In this document: in pieces, positions 20,878-32,567 of the stretch
Layout: every line of letters starts with the position of its first letter
Position numbering within the stretch: position 1 is the stretch's first letter
DNA from: Gadus chalcogrammus
Lineage: Eukaryota; Chordata; Actinopteri; Gadiformes; Gadidae
Assembly: GCF_026213295.1 (NCBI RefSeq)
Contig: NC_079415.1
Span: forward strand, 28,993,681 to 29,057,680
DNA: 64,000 bases
Reading direction: 5' to 3'
Made by a program: the position numbers and the translations under genes
The notes under the pieces: model-generated
What the model was told of the DNA's origin: nothing
What the model saw: only the letters and a program-made list of their open reading frames with translations
Databases searched by the model: none

Positions 20878-21744
20878 CAGTCATACTCAAGTAGCGGCCC
20901 GCGGGCCTTTTGTGGCCCGCGGGGTGTCTATTAATGGCCCTCGAGCTGTTTTGAAAAGTTTTTTTAATTATTTAAAAAAAACAAAAAAAAAAAAAAACAT
21001 GCTGGGCGCTCTTATTTTGAAACCGCGCGCCGCGATCTCAATACGAGGCTGGGGGTTGCAACGATAAACAGATAGCACTCCAGCCCACAGACCGCTCCAG
21101 CCCTCCCAAACTCGAGGCAGACAGTCCATCTCAGCAGCAGTCAAGGCCGATTTAGGGTCGTTTTAGACGCAGAGACGTAAGCACGTAATTTACACAAGGG
21201 ACTTGTTTTAGACAAGTTTTGATTTACGGTTCCTTTAAGGTTCCTTAAGGATTGCGCGTGTTGTAAGGGGATTCTCCGCCAGAACAGTAGGGGGAGCAAC
21301 GAACGAATCTGTGGGCGTGGAAGTGGAAATCGCTGGCTTGTTTATATTTATAATTATCATAATTCGTTCTTGTGTTTTCTTCTTCTCCTTCTTCAAAATT
21401 CTTCATTCGCTTCTGTCAAAGCCTTTTAAAAATGGCACTATTATGCTGTAAAACCGGAAATGTGAGACTCCTGAAAGGATGTGGTTAGCTGGCCAATCAC
21501 AGTCTTTGCGAGCTGCGTAGGGCCGTAGTGTTTCAGTCGCATAGTCAGGAATTTTGGCCGACGCACTTAAGCACGTAAGGGGGGATATTTTACAGCGCAA
21601 GGGGGGGTTATGTATCTTACGTGCTTACGCGTTACGTCTAAAACAGAGCATATATCGGCCTCAGTCACACGTATACCGACCGGCCCCTTGAGTCACTGAA
21701 AAAAAAAATTGTGGCCCCTCATCATTTCTACTTGAGTACCCCTG
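20878..21744. mobile_element. Non-autonomous hAT element
   Basis: Ends CAGTCATACTCAAGTAG and CTACTTGAGTACCCCTG are imperfect inverted repeats, flanked by a perfect 8-bp duplication TCCTATAG (20870-20877 and 21745-21752), the hAT signature. No transposase. A further inverted-repeat element lies inside. Confidence 0.92.
21148..21662. mobile_element. MITE nested inside the hAT element
   Basis: Left GGCCGATTTAGGGTCGTTTT and right AAAACAGAGCATATATCGGCC-type ends are imperfect inverted repeats sharing GTTTTAGACG and CGTAAGCACGTAA. Element class and target duplication are not resolved. Confidence 0.65.
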
Positions 21745-21790
21745 TCCTATAGCCTACTTGGAACATGTTTTGGAATGGATCTATACAGGC

Positions 21791-21828
21791 CAGCTGGAAT
21801 ACAAAGCAAACTCTTTGTATTCCAGCTG
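21791..21828. repeat. Perfect 16-bp hairpin
   Basis: CAGCTGGAATACAAAG, six-base loop, then its exact complement CTTTGTATTCCAGCTG. It lies at the inner edge of the left fold-back arm; the same segment recurs inverted at ~22692. Confidence 0.9.
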
Positions 21829-22167
21829 TTTTTTTTGTGATGTTTTATGATGTTTCAATGTTGCGTTGGTAATGTGTTAGACAGCTTAGATGTTCTTAGA
21901 TGTTTTGTTAACCTGATTCCTATCCCACTCTGTTTAAGTAAAAGTGTGCTACTGCTGCAAAATCTCTTGGCTTTTGTTTTTTTCTTTTCTTTAATGTGTT
22001 TGGAAATGACTTTTAATGATGTTAACTAGATCTCATAACTGGCCTAAACACATAAAAATTGGTATATACCCTATACCGTTTGACTATAAAACCTCTATAA
22101 TAATCTCTATTCATGTAGTCAGTCAATGATCAAACTAGTAGCATGAATATGAATTACAGTCCAAGCG

Positions 22168-22610
22168 GGTTAGGCAAGGCAAGGCAATTTTATTTTTATA
22201 GCCCGTTTTTACAAACAGTTTGTCTCAAAGGGCTTTACATAGCATGAGCATCATAACAACATCCTCTTCCCTTAAACCCTCACAACGACTGAGTAAAAAC
22301 TCCCAGGAAAACCAAGGGGAAAAATTGCAGTTGGTTCAGACTGGGGGTGGAGCTGTGGAGAATATATGGAAACGCAGAGAGACTGCGAGACGCCAAGGCC
22401 AAACTACAAGGTGCGAAAGGTGAGGGGGGGGGGGGGGGGTCTGCCTCTCTGACCCATGGGGAGAGCTGGTTCCACAGTAAAGGAGCCCAGTAACTGAATG
22501 CTCTACTTCCCAGTCTGTTTTTAGAGATAATGGGAGTCACTAACAGACCTGCATTCTGGGAGCCAATAAAAATCTTGGATAAGTCATAATAAAGGTAATG
22601 ATTCATTATT
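22168..22610 (-). mobile_element. LINE 3' fragment (L2/Rex-like)
   Basis: Minus strand. A 109-codon frame contains GSRAFSYWAPLLWNQLSPW, the C-terminal end of fish non-LTR reverse transcriptases (pattern RAFSY.AP.LWN.LP), then shifts. The 3' end reads CTTTGAGACAAACTG, then CTATAAAAATAAAATTG and a short TTGCC tandem tail, as in L2/CR1-type LINEs. Strongly 5'-truncated and inactive. Confidence 0.75.
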
Positions 22611-22954
22611 GTGCATTTAAAGATGTATATTATTACATTGCAGCATTATTTGGGGATGACAATACAAGACTTCCATGAATGTGCATTTTAAGGAGTTTGC
22701 TTTGTATTACAGCTGGCAAATTTCTATAGGCTACTATAGATCCATTTCATATGATTTGCTTGTACAGCACCTTAAAAAACTCACTGTAGCCTATATTCAT
22801 AGGCAGACCCAGCCTCGCTTTCAATATAACACACACTCGCATTCTGTAATCACTGTCAGTAAATAATAATATGAAAACAATATAAAATATCTAATTATCA
22901 AGCAAAAAATTATCTGTTTACTATAAATGGATAAAGGTCAACAGATGCGCAATG

Positions 22955-23724
22955 CAGGGCTCTCCATTTTTGAACTGAGTTCAGAGTGAGATTTTGTCGG
23001 GGGGGTGGGGGGGGGGGGATATATGTAACTGCATACAAATTTGTTCACAGACATGGTGACTAATGTATGATAGTAGGCATTATTGGCCCTTAACACTAAT
23101 ATTCAGAAACAACACTGCCTCAAAAGGATATTGGTCTAAGCAACACCAGTAGAGGCATATACTTTCCCTGAACTTTTAAACGTTGCAAACGTGCAAAACA
23201 TATATTATATTTATTTAAAAATATATCTGTGGCATTCAGTAGGCCAATGCTGTGGTAAAGTGTGCAAAGTATGAGTATGAATATTTGATGGAGTATGAGT
23301 GAGTGTTCCCTTCTGTTACATAGATAGAACTTTATCAATCCCCTGCAGGAGAAATGTGTTAATGTTTGTCCCTATAAAACAATAATGGTAAAAAAATATA
23401 ATACAAAACATGACGGTAACTCTAAAGTCAAACCGTCCAATCTGAAGGCTTTACCTAACCACTCCCCCTACTCACTTCCACCAATGCAAAGCGAACAGAA
23501 CTGAGTAGGGGAGGGCGTAGCCCAACAAGTTTGTGACAGACCCAGAGGAACGCAACGCAAATTAAATGTGAACATGTATTGAGGCTTTATTAAAATCCCG
23601 GACGATTTGAAATTTCACCCGGACGCATTTGATTCCTACCCTTCCACTGTCAAATAGCGGCGCAAGTTGTGTGGCGTGTGAGCGTGTGCATGGGTTGAAT
23701 TGCGTGCGTCTCACGGAGAGCCCT
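22955..23724. mobile_element. Non-autonomous hAT element in the right fold-back arm
   Basis: Terminal repeats CAGGGCTCTCC and GGAGAGCCCT, flanked by the 8-bp duplication GCGCAATG (22947-22954 and 23725-23732). It interrupts a segment that is continuous in the left arm. No transposase. Confidence 0.88.
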
Positions 23725-24385
23725 GCGCAATGTGCAGCTGTCAGAAATGTGTTGTAATCACTTGTATTCCTCATAGCTCTCAGGCTGAGAGGAAATCAGC
23801 AGCCCGCGATCGCAGCTCCATTGATGTGAACGCGTACAGAGCGCATATTCAGAGCCGGACAATGATGTCGTAGTAAAGCCCTCAGGTCTATTCTGCATGT
23901 ATTAACTGTGGATAAACATCAACTGCACTGAAGTCATCATAACTTCATAAGTTCTCATTGTCAAATGATTATGAACACTATTATTGTTATTTGAAGCCGT
24001 GTCAGTCTTGACTGTGGGTGGTGTGGTCCTCTGTGTCTGCTAGTGTCTATAATAAAGTAATATTTTTGTCGACATTATCAAACGGAAGAACTTTTATTAT
24101 GAAGAGCACAGGGCAATGAAGCACGCTAGCCAATAAGAGGACCCGCCCACCGGCGGAAACCAGATATTGAGTGGTAAATTCGTTTCGCTCAGTAAGAACC
24201 AAAAAACGAATAAACGAACTGAAATATTGATTTTCGTTTTTTTGACAAAACGTAGAAACGAATAAACGAACTGAAATCTTGATTTTCGTTTTCTTGTCAA
24301 AACGAAAAAACGGCTGGTTTTCTGGTTTCTGCTTGCGTCAATTATTCCCAGAAAACAGAGTAATAAAACGTACCTTGCTCAACAC

Positions 24386-24735
24386 CACACTGGATTATGT
24401 AAGGGGTGCCAGGTAGAGGAGACAGTGGAACATGTTTTAATGAACTGTAGTGGTTATGGGACGGAGAGGTAAAGTATGAAAAATCAATTGAGAGAATTGG
24501 GTATGCAGGAGTTTACTTTGGAAAATACTTTAAGATTAATGAAGAGGAATTGTATAAAAGTATTGTTTGGCTTTTTGAGAGAAACAGGGTTATATGATAG
24601 GATATAGAGTAGAAAGAATGTGTGAATGAGTGAGTGTTTGGATATTTTTTGTTTTGATTCATTAACTGGATCAGAAGAGGGCGGTAATGAACCAAGTTGT
24701 GGATGCCAACCGCCGTAAAACACCAAGAAGAAGAA
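24386..24735 (+). mobile_element. LINE 3' end with (GAA)n tail
   Basis: Reads CKGCQ.EETVEHVLMNCSGY and, after a small break, LRLMKRNCIKVLFGFLRETG, then stops. This resembles the cysteine-containing C-terminus of fish non-LTR retrotransposon ORF2. The 3' end has GTGGATGCCAACCGCCG followed by AAGAAGAAGAAG, a GAA-repeat tail. 5'-truncated, non-functional. Confidence 0.7.
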
Positions 24736-24852
24736 GAAAGGTTACCTCCCCTTTCCCTGCTTTGCCCGCCCAGAGAATTTGTCCCGACCGCCCATGAGAA
24801 AAGGAGCTACGACCGCGTGGGCTCAGCATACACACAGTTCTTTCCTCGAGAG

Positions 24853-25079
24853 ACATCATAGCTTGCAAGCATGGCAGTTGCTCAGTGTTGGGATGTACAA
24901 ATTATCACAAAAGTCTATGTTTAGTTCCTTCATCCGAGACTATTTTCTCTGGAAACGCGCCAAACATTTCACCGACTTCCTCAACTTTGTCCAATACAAA
25001 GCTGGACTTGCTGAACGTCTGGAAAAGGAGTCCGGATCACTACCAACTCTCCTCGGCTCAGCTACAAACCTCGGACAAG
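24853..25079 (+). pseudogene. THAP-type zinc-finger exon, decayed (unit 3)
   Basis: One frame reads ACKHGSCSVLGCTNYHKS then LCLVPSSETIFSGNAPN; another continues KHFTDFLNFVQYKAGLAERL and SGSLPTLLGSATNLGQ up to the donor CAA|GTAAGT. Together these are the halves of a fish THAP domain: C-x4-C at the start and the C-x2-HF...QY..G...RL segment at the end. The start codon is ATA, a frameshift separates the halves, and the second cysteine pair is lost. THAP domains bind DNA through zinc. Their position upstream of the C2H2 cassette suggests an ancestral gene that joined both, or a gene next to it. Confidence 0.55.
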
Positions 25080-26016
25080 TAAGTCAACTGCCGCTATATC
25101 ATTGTGTTGCTTTACTGTATATGGTTACCTTGTTACCCTAGCATTAGCTCTACAGCTACCAGCCCAGTTACTGTCTCTAATGTAAAGGTAGATGGCATCA
25201 GGTATGTGTGTGAATACACACACTGTAATGAGTGTTGTACACTTCTTTGTTATTTGGATAACCGTTCTGACTGAGCGTGCACCTCTGCAAACCAGGGGGA
25301 TCACACGAGAATGGGCAAAGGGGGTACAGGCACTGATCTCTGCTGCTTAGATACCAAGGGAATGTCCCGAATCTTTAAGAATGTCTGCTCACCCTTCTAC
25401 AAATGAATACAACTGTCTTTTTCCAGCTACGTGACCGCAGTAGTTGTAGCGTTTTCACAACCCTCTACCATCACCTTGTTTTCACTTTGAGCACTCCCCT
25501 CCTCCACCCCTTAAAGAGCGAATTAGCTCTTTTCAGGCTGCACTTGAAAGCAAGAATTTTGTTTTTAATTTGCTTGCCTGGGTAAATAAAGGTTGATAAT
25601 AATAATGACCGCCGTTACAGCTCGTAACTTACGGTCTAAAATGTGTCCCCGGATGCAGCATAATGTTATACATCGATCTGGTACGAGTTCACAGGTAGTG
25701 AGTTGCGGGTTGGACTGCCATTCCAGGGCCCACTCATATTTTCCCCATCCCACTTGATTCAAATCAATGGGTTATTAGCAGATTTCTGCAGAGCTTGATG
25801 TAATTCTATTGAGATGATGAGATGAACTTTTCAGACAAACGAAATATGCAAACAAATACATTATATAAATTCATCTGATAATTTCATAGATCTAATTTTA
25901 AGTATTAGGCTAATATAATTCACTAAACATGCTTATCTTATGTCTTCTTACAACTTGCACCTGGAATGCATACAAAGTAAATTGAGTACTAATTGGACCT
26001 TGTTGTCTCTACACAG
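25080..26016 (+). other. Intron of the THAP-like remnant, unit 3
   Basis: No gene seen; matches 1018-1857 of unit 1 in order, with small indels. Confidence 0.55.
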
Positions 26017-26147
26017 GCCAGCTCATCAAGTGCTTACATTCAGCAGCTTCTCTCAAGGGATGTTGCCTGCCATACAGACCACCTGGAAACACATAGGAAA
26101 CACACGGCTATCCTTAACGACTTTGCGGTCCCACTTTACAAGTGAAG
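26017..26147 (+). pseudogene. Second exon of the THAP-like gene, frameshifted (unit 3)
   Basis: Acceptor TCTACACAG; reads SSSSAYIQQLLSRDVACHT, then a shifted frame GNTRLSLTTLRSHFTSEG. The donor is GAAG|GCATGT, a GC donor where unit 1 has GT. Confidence 0.45.
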
Positions 26148-26530
26148 GCATGTACTTTCCACCCTGAGTACATTTACTTGATGTAGTAGATTCTAGGCAG
26201 CATAGATTCTAGGCTGATGCTAGACTCTAACTGCGCTAAAAAGCTCTTTGGAAAAGCATCATGACCAGCGCCCTGTTAAACACGAGTCAAACTTGGGAGT
26301 TGCATTTCAAAGATGGAATCAGTCAAGAGCCCAGAAGGTTTTCAGGACAGATGCCACATGAGCTGTTTATTATTCTCAAACATCAATGAATTCAAAATGT
26401 ATAAATGTTAGCTGATCAGCTTACCGTTGCCGCTTGAGCTTTGAGTCTAGGGGGGAGGGTGCTGGAGGCGACATCCCTCTCCAAAACTGTGAATCTTTGT
26501 CTGCATTATACATTTTAAACCCTCTGTGTC

Positions 26531-26809
26531 TGCGAAGCCTTTGGAGACCGTAGCACGCAGCGCGGCGCCACCTCGGAGAGTCTGGGTGTGGACGCCCCTG
26601 GCTCCTCCCACATGTCCAGTCACAGCGGGGAGCTGCGGATCCTGAGCGTCTACGGTAAAGGGGAGGGCCCACTGGCGGTGGACGGCCATGAAACCCTCTT
26701 CACCGTGTCGGAAATGGAGGCCCTGAACTCGCTGTCTGCGGACCACAGCGCGGCCAAGAGCCTGGAGCGCGGCGAGCGGCTGGTCTGCCACGAGGAGCTG
26801 CGTGTGCAG
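26531..26809 (+). pseudogene. Zinc-finger gene A exon without acceptor (unit 3)
   Basis: The module is intact in sequence ([34 protein letters not shown]) and ends at the usual donor, but a deletion of ~120 bases joins CCCTCTGTGTC of the upstream intron directly to the exon. It removes the pyrimidine tract, the AG and the first codons. The exon probably cannot be spliced in. Confidence 0.75.
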
Positions 26810-26989
26810 GTTGGAAATAATCTTCTTATTCAGCATCCAAAAGAGAGGCTTCCTCTGTTACAACTCCAGCACACACCCTTATAAAGCATACACCTTTATG
26901 ATTTAATGAGTTGTAAGTGGGGATTAAAAACTATTCTGTGCAAATTAAATAATGTCTTGTGTGTGTTTCCTTCTTCATGTGGAAAGCAG

Positions 26990-27053
26990 CAGACCCTGGA
27001 CACCATTTCAATCAAGGTTGAAGAGGATATTGGTGGAGGCATGCCCGCTGTAG
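26990..27053 (+). CDS. Zinc-finger gene K exon (unit 3)
   Basis: 64-base linker exon with tandem acceptor AAAGCAGCAG; protein differs from unit 1 at one codon (QTLDTISIKVEED). Its phase-1 end could splice to the unit 4 A exon at 31015, making units 3 and 4 one gene. Confidence 0.7.
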
Positions 27054-27759
27054 GTTAGTAATACACATTGCATCCATGCAAGCAAACATCCTGGATCCAC
27101 TGAGAATGTACTCGATTCTAACTGCGCTGAAAAGCCTGGTCCTCTTTGGAAAAGCATCATGACCAGCGCCCTGTTATGTTAACTGATCAGCTTACAGGGA
27201 AGGACACGTTGTCGCTTGCTATTGTCAAAATAGAATAATTGTGTTTCTCTCGCATGTTGTGCTCAGATCATTTTGCGCTGGTGTTCGTTCAGTGTCCTCC
27301 ACCTGGCCTCCGCTTGAGCTTTGAGTCTAGGGGGGAGGGTGCTGGAGGAGACATCCCTCTCCAAAACTCTGAATCTTTGTCTGCAGTACACATTTTAAAC
27401 CCTCGGCCTCAATGTTACATGAACGTTAGGGCTGTAACAATAAACCAACTCACGATTTGGTTTGTATCAAGATTTTTGACCCACTATTCGATACTTCCCA
27501 CGATTTTTTTTAATCTAAAAAGCCTTTTATTTAAACAACACTTATGTAACAATAAACTTAATTTAACATTTGATAAAAAATATTTTGGAACACTGATCAG
27601 ATTTGAACAGAAAGAATACTATTAATGTATCGCTACATTAATAAATAAATAACCAAAGATTGCAGTTGGAGGATGCTTGCAGGTAGGCAAAAACCCTCAA
27701 CTAGTTTGGTGGTTTAGTCAAATATCCTATTATGGATTCTTATTAGGCTATGTAGCTTA

Positions 27760-29960
27760 AAGCTATTGTTGACGGGGGGGGGGGGGGGGGGGGTATGGAG
27801 CGATTGTTGACGGGGGGGGGGGGGGGGGGGGGGGGGGGGTGGGAAGGGGAAAGACGTGGCCGATAGGGTAAAAAAATATTATTATTTTTATTTTTGGTCA
27901 TGGGCCCCCCCTCTGCTTTGGGCCCCCCCACAACTGTCCCCTTTGTCCCCGCAGTCCGTCGGCCCTGTGTACCACTACCAAGTCAACACAGTGTTATGGG
28001 TGAGCAGCTGACGGTGGCAAGTTGGCCGCCAGTGCGGACCTTCGAATCCATTGACCAGCAGAATATGCATGCGTACGTTTTTCAAATGACATTTTCTCTA
28101 AATCTATACAGTAAAATCAAATGGTTCCTTGTGTACAAGTAGTCGGTACACCAGTTAGTATGGTCATATCAGTCAGTGCCTGAACTCATGTGAAATTCGG
28201 TCTATAGCTCACTTCAAAGTGCTGACATAATGCAATTTTGCAAAGGCGAGAATATGCATGTGTACGTTTTTCAAATGAAAATTTCTCAAAATCTATACAG
28301 TAAAATAACATAGTTCCTTGTGTACAAGTAGTCAGCACAGCGGTTAATATGGTAATATCAGTCAGTGCCTGAACTTATGTGGAATTCTGTCTATAGCTCA
28401 CTTCAAAGTGCTGACATAATGCAATTTGCAAAGTCGAGAATATGCATGTGTACGTTTTTCAAATGAACATTTCTCAAAATCTATACAGTAAAATCACATA
28501 GTTCCTTGTGTACAAGTAGTCAGCACAGCGGTTAATATGGTCATATCAGTCAGTGCCTGAACTTATGTGAAATTCTATCTATAGCTCACTTCAAAGTGCT
28601 GACATAATGCAATTTGCAAAGGCGAGAATGTGCAATGTGTACGTTTTTCAAATGAACATTTCTCAAAATCTATACAGTAAAATCACATAGTTCCTTGTGT
28701 ACAAGTAGTCAGCAGAGCGGTTAATATGGTCATATCAGTCAGTGCCTGAACTTATGTGAAATTCGGTCTATAGCTCACTTCAAAGTGCTGACATAATGCA
28801 ATATTGCAAAGGCGAGAATATGCATGTGAAAGTTTTTCAAATGACATTTGCTCTAAATCTATACAGTAAAATCAAATGGTTCCTTGTGTACAAGTAGTCA
28901 GCACACCGGTTAATATGTTCATATCAACCAGTGCCTGAACTTATCTGAAATTATATCTATAGCTCCCTTCAAAGTGCTGACATAATGCAATTTGCAAAGG
29001 CGAGAAATTAAAGCCCACACATGCATATTCTCGCCTTTGCAAAATTGCATTATGTCAGCACTTTGAAGTGAGCTATAGACAGAATTTCACATAAGTTCAG
29101 GCACTGACTGATATGACTATATTAAACGCTGTGCTGACTACTTGTACACAAGGAACTATGTGATTTTACTGTATAGATTTTGAGAAATTTTCATTTGAAA
29201 AACGTACACATGCATATTCTTGTCTTTGCAAATTGCATTATGTCAGCACTTTGAAGGGAGCTATAGACAGTTTCACATAAGTTCAGGCACTGGTTGATAT
29301 GACCATATTAACCAGTGTGCTGACTACTTGTACACAAGGAACTATGTGATTTTACAGTATAGATTTAGAGAAATGTTCATTTGAAAAACGTACACATTGC
29401 ACATTCTCGCCTTTGCAAATTGCATTATGTCAGCACTTTGAAGTGAGCTATAGATAGAATTTCACATAAGTTCAGGCACTGACTGATATGACCATACTAA
29501 CTGGTGTACCGACTACTTGTACACAAGGAACCATTTGATTTTACTTTATAGATTTAGAGAAAATGTCATTTGAAAAACGTACGCATGCATATTCTGCTGG
29601 TCAATGGATTCGAAGGTCCGCACTGGCGGCCAACTTGCCACCGTCAGCTGCTCACCCATAACACTGTGTTGACTTGGTAGTGGTACACAGGGCCGACGGA
29701 CTGCGGGGACAAAGGGGACAGTTGTGGGGGGGCCCAAGGCAGAGGGGGGGCCCATGACCAAAAAAAAAAAAGAAAAATATTTTTTTTCCCTATCGGCCAC
29801 GTCTTTCCCCTTCCCACCCCCCCCCCCCGTCAACAATCGCTCCATACCCCCCCCCCCGTCAACAATCGCTCCATACCCCCCCCCCCCCCGTCAACAATCG
29901 CTCCGTACCCCCCCCCCCCCCCCCCCCCCCCCCTCAACAACTTAGCGCAGGGGGGCCCAT
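27760..29960. repeat. Giant palindrome with flanking G/C homopolymers
   Basis: From poly-G (27773-27839) inward, the left half is matched in reverse complement by the right half out to the poly-C tracts (29817-29932). Shared words include GACGTGGCCGAT, GGTGAGCAGCTGACGG and CAGTGCGGACCTTCG. Confidence 0.9.
28061..29593. repeat. 188-bp satellite, five forward and three reverse units
   Basis: Forward units start at 28061, 28250, 28438, 28626 and 28816 and end at 29004 (lengths 188-190). Reverse units begin near 29020, 29211 and 29396 and end by 29593. Each contains TGCATGTGTACG, CTATACAGTAAAATCA and AGTGCTGACATAATGC. The turn-round point is ~29005-29020. Confidence 0.93.
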
Positions 29961-31014
29961 CAGTAGCTATAGTATAGGGGCCCAGGATTTGGTGCAACGG
30001 CCCTGGCGGTACATGCACTTTTTAAATAACCATAACCACCTTGCTACATTTTCAAACAGTTTGTTTTGTTATAAACATCAGAGCTGTAGTTACGGCACTG
30101 TATACTTGATACTGATGAATAATTATGTTCGATTTTTTAAAAAGTTTAAATGTTCTAAAATAGGTACAATATTATAACCACGTTAATAATGTTTGTAAGA
30201 AACCAAACCGTTGGTAAACCGTTTGAAAATGTAGCAAGTTATGGTTATTTAAAAAGTACATGTACCACTACCAACACAATGTTATGGGTGAGCAGCTGAC
30301 TGGCGAGATGTCCGCAAGTGCGGACATTCTAGACGCCGCCGTAAGACAGCTAGTGTTCTATATATCTACGCACGTAGGTGAAGGCTTTTATTTTGAAAAC
30401 GATGCGAGATACCAACCAAAGGATGTTTAGAGTAAAGGCGCACGAAGATTTTGTGTGACGGCTGGCTTAACCGCGGATGAACGAATGGCGGCTCACTTGA
30501 CCGCAGTCTTCATTCCGACCTATAAGCAGACGACTGCCGTTCAAAGCACACAAAACAATAGAGACAGGATCACACAGGCTATTTTTTCGCATTTGTCCCA
30601 CTCTGGATAAATGTCGTTCATATCGCATATGAGGACTTCGCAGGCTGTGGAGAAATGCAATCCTCCGTAGCCACGGAGAGCGGTCATCGCAGAGAGGGCA
30701 TCTCATCGCAGATTTACGGCATCGTTAAGAGGAGCGGTGTCAGCAGACTATTATTTAGACAGGTTATTATCAAATTTCCATCTGACAATTTGACCGGAGA
30801 GTTAGAAAGGGCGTATCGTGCTTCTGCCTTCTCACACCGCGAGACAGGTTTGTGGTTTTGAGTGTCATGATTCCGGTTTCGATATGCATATCGTTACAGC
30901 CCTAATAAACATACATTTAAATAGTTTATTTCATGTGTACAAATACACACTTCCTCCTTTTATGTAAACAGTGCATCAAAACAATTACTTGGTCTTTTTT
31001 TCCTCCCTCTGCAG

Positions 31015-31298
31015 AAGACTGTGATGCCTTTGGAGACCGCAGCACGCAGCGCGGCTCCACCTCGGAGAGTCAGGGTGTGGACGCCCCTGGCTCCTCCCAC
31101 ATGTCCAATCACAGCGGGGAGCTGAAGATCCTGAGCGTCTACGGTAAAGGGGAGGGCCCACTGGCGGTGGACGGCCATGACACCCTCTTCACCGCGTCAG
31201 AAGTGGAGGCCCTGAACTCGCTGTCTGCGGACCACAGCGCGGCCAAGAGCCTGGAGCGCGGCGAGCGGCTGGTCTACCGTGAGGATCTGAGTGTGCAG
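31015..31298 (+). CDS. Zinc-finger gene A exon (unit 4)
   Basis: Intact 284-base exon between acceptor CCTCTGCAG and donor GTGCAG|GTTGG. It reads EDCDAFGDRSTQR, a STSESQGVDAPGSS stretch, [34 protein letters not shown] and LVYREDLSVQ. Phases match a K exon before it and a K exon after it. The following intron has been enlarged by nested transposons. Confidence 0.75.
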
Positions 31299-31775
31299 GT
31301 TGGAAATCATCTTCTTATTCAGCATCCAAAAGAGAGGCTTCCTCTGTTAAAACTCCAGCACACAACCTTAGAAAGCTCACACCTCTATGATTTAATGAGT
31401 CGTACGTGTAGCCTGGCTATTTCCAGGTTGTTGGTATAGGGAAGCTGCTGTCATTTTCTTCAGCACAAGAGGCTTGATCAACGGGCCTAGTTCAACTGAT
31501 TCTGTATGCAAATGGCTGCTTGCTGTCGCTTCCCTGTCGTCATTGTGTTGAACCAGCCAATAGGGTGCCAGGGGGAGTAGCCAACTAGTTGATTGGCGCT
31601 GTCGCACCAAAATTGTACCGGGGGTGAAAATTGTACCACCTACGTAATTCGCGTTCGAAACATTACGTCATCGTTCGACACGATTGTCCGATGCTTCGCG
31701 CTCATGTTGCCAAACAAGAAATAACATAATACAGACAACATTTTTTTTTTACTTTATATTTGTATTGTATTGAAT

Positions 31776-31852
31776 TTAGCTAGTAAACTGAGTGTTTTAA
31801 AGTGTATCATAGTCTAGCTAGCTTGTGTTAATACACTCAGTTTACTAGCTAA
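31776..31852. repeat. 19-bp perfect inverted repeat
   Basis: TTAGCTAGTAAACTGAGTG (31776-31794) and its exact complement at 31834-31852, 39-base loop. Confidence 0.92.
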
Positions 31853-32357
31853 ATGCCATTAAACAATTAAATACAATACAATTATAAAGTTAGCAACGCT
31901 AATAAATGTCATTTGTAAAATAAGTGTTATCTGCTTAAAGGGACTCTGACCGTTGTTGCATTTGAGAATTACAGCACATTCAAATCATCCCGCGAGTACT
32001 GTAACAACCTCGCCGGTGACATAATGATGTCGAGTCATTAGTAGTTGAAGGTAGTTTTAATGAACCAAAACCAGGTCACTGAAACCCGTAACATTGTAAC
32101 CAACGGCAGAAAACCGACACAAAACAAACCCCGGTTACCCCGGCAACCCCCAACACGGTCTCACTCGCGTGCAGGCCCCCACCCTCCTGTTCTTCCAAGG
32201 CCCTCCCCCAGCTGACCTAATGATTCGCCCCCACGCTGATTGACAAGAAGAACATTACAATACATACACATAGAACAACTGGCATAGCGGACAACGAAAT
32301 ATAATGTAACACATAACACACAAACTATTTAACTGTCCCAGGGTCGCTACAGTACAA

Positions 32358-32432
32358 AAGTTCTAGACTCCCATGGGTTATGTTTAGACTCCCATGGGTT
32401 ATGTTTAGACTCCCAGGGGTCATAATATCTAC
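32358..32432 (+). repeat. Short tandem repeat of ~23 bp
   Basis: Three copies of a unit containing AGACTCCCATGGGTTATGTT, the third diverged. Confidence 0.85.
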
Positions 32433-32567
32433 CAGGGGTCTAGTAAACAAGAAATTTAGCAGGTGGCTCACTGTAATTTTATGGGCTTCGTGCGATACCG
32501 TTTTGAGGCCCCATGTTGAAGGACAGTGGTCCCACTGAGTATAAGAAAGGTGTATGAGCATTACAAA

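Larger units (their letters stand above)
19964..24385. mobile_element. Large fold-back (inverted-repeat) element, ~4.4 kb
   Basis: The left end GAGCAAGGTACGTTTTATTA is the reverse complement of the right end TAATAAAACGTACCTTGCTC. Homology continues inward through the TCGTTTTTTGG-type runs, GGTTTCCGCCGGTGGGCGGG, and the segment around CTCACTGTAGCCTATATTCA. The arms are ~0.9 kb each. The left arm is split by a hAT at 20878-21744, the right arm by a hAT at 22955-23724. The loop holds a LINE 3' fragment. No transposase frame is found, so it is non-autonomous. Confidence 0.85.
19953..24746. mobile_element. Composite insertion: fold-back element plus LINE
   Basis: An 11-bp word GAAAGGTTACC occurs at 19953-19963 and again at 24736-24746, bracketing the fold-back element and the LINE fragment. 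In unit 1 the same word occurs once (843-853, GGAAAGGTTACC). This is consistent with a LINE target-site duplication enclosing both elements. Confidence 0.4.
24737..27060 (+). repeat. Segmental repeat, zinc-finger unit 3
   Basis: Paralogue of unit 1 (840-2960) for the THAP exons and A exon, and of all units for the K exon. The unit has no Z exon of its own. Confidence 0.8.
27427..30904. mobile_element. hAT-like non-autonomous element, 3.5 kb
   Basis: Terminal inverted repeats TAGGGCTGTAAC / GTTACAGCCCTA, flanked by an 8-bp duplication with two G/A differences (ATGAACGT at 27419-27426, ATAAACAT at 30905-30912). It interrupts the intron before the unit 4 A exon; outside it the sequence joins up with 2500-2540 and 5440-5480. 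The interior holds poly-G and poly-C tracts and a mirrored 188-bp satellite. No transposase found. Confidence 0.85.
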
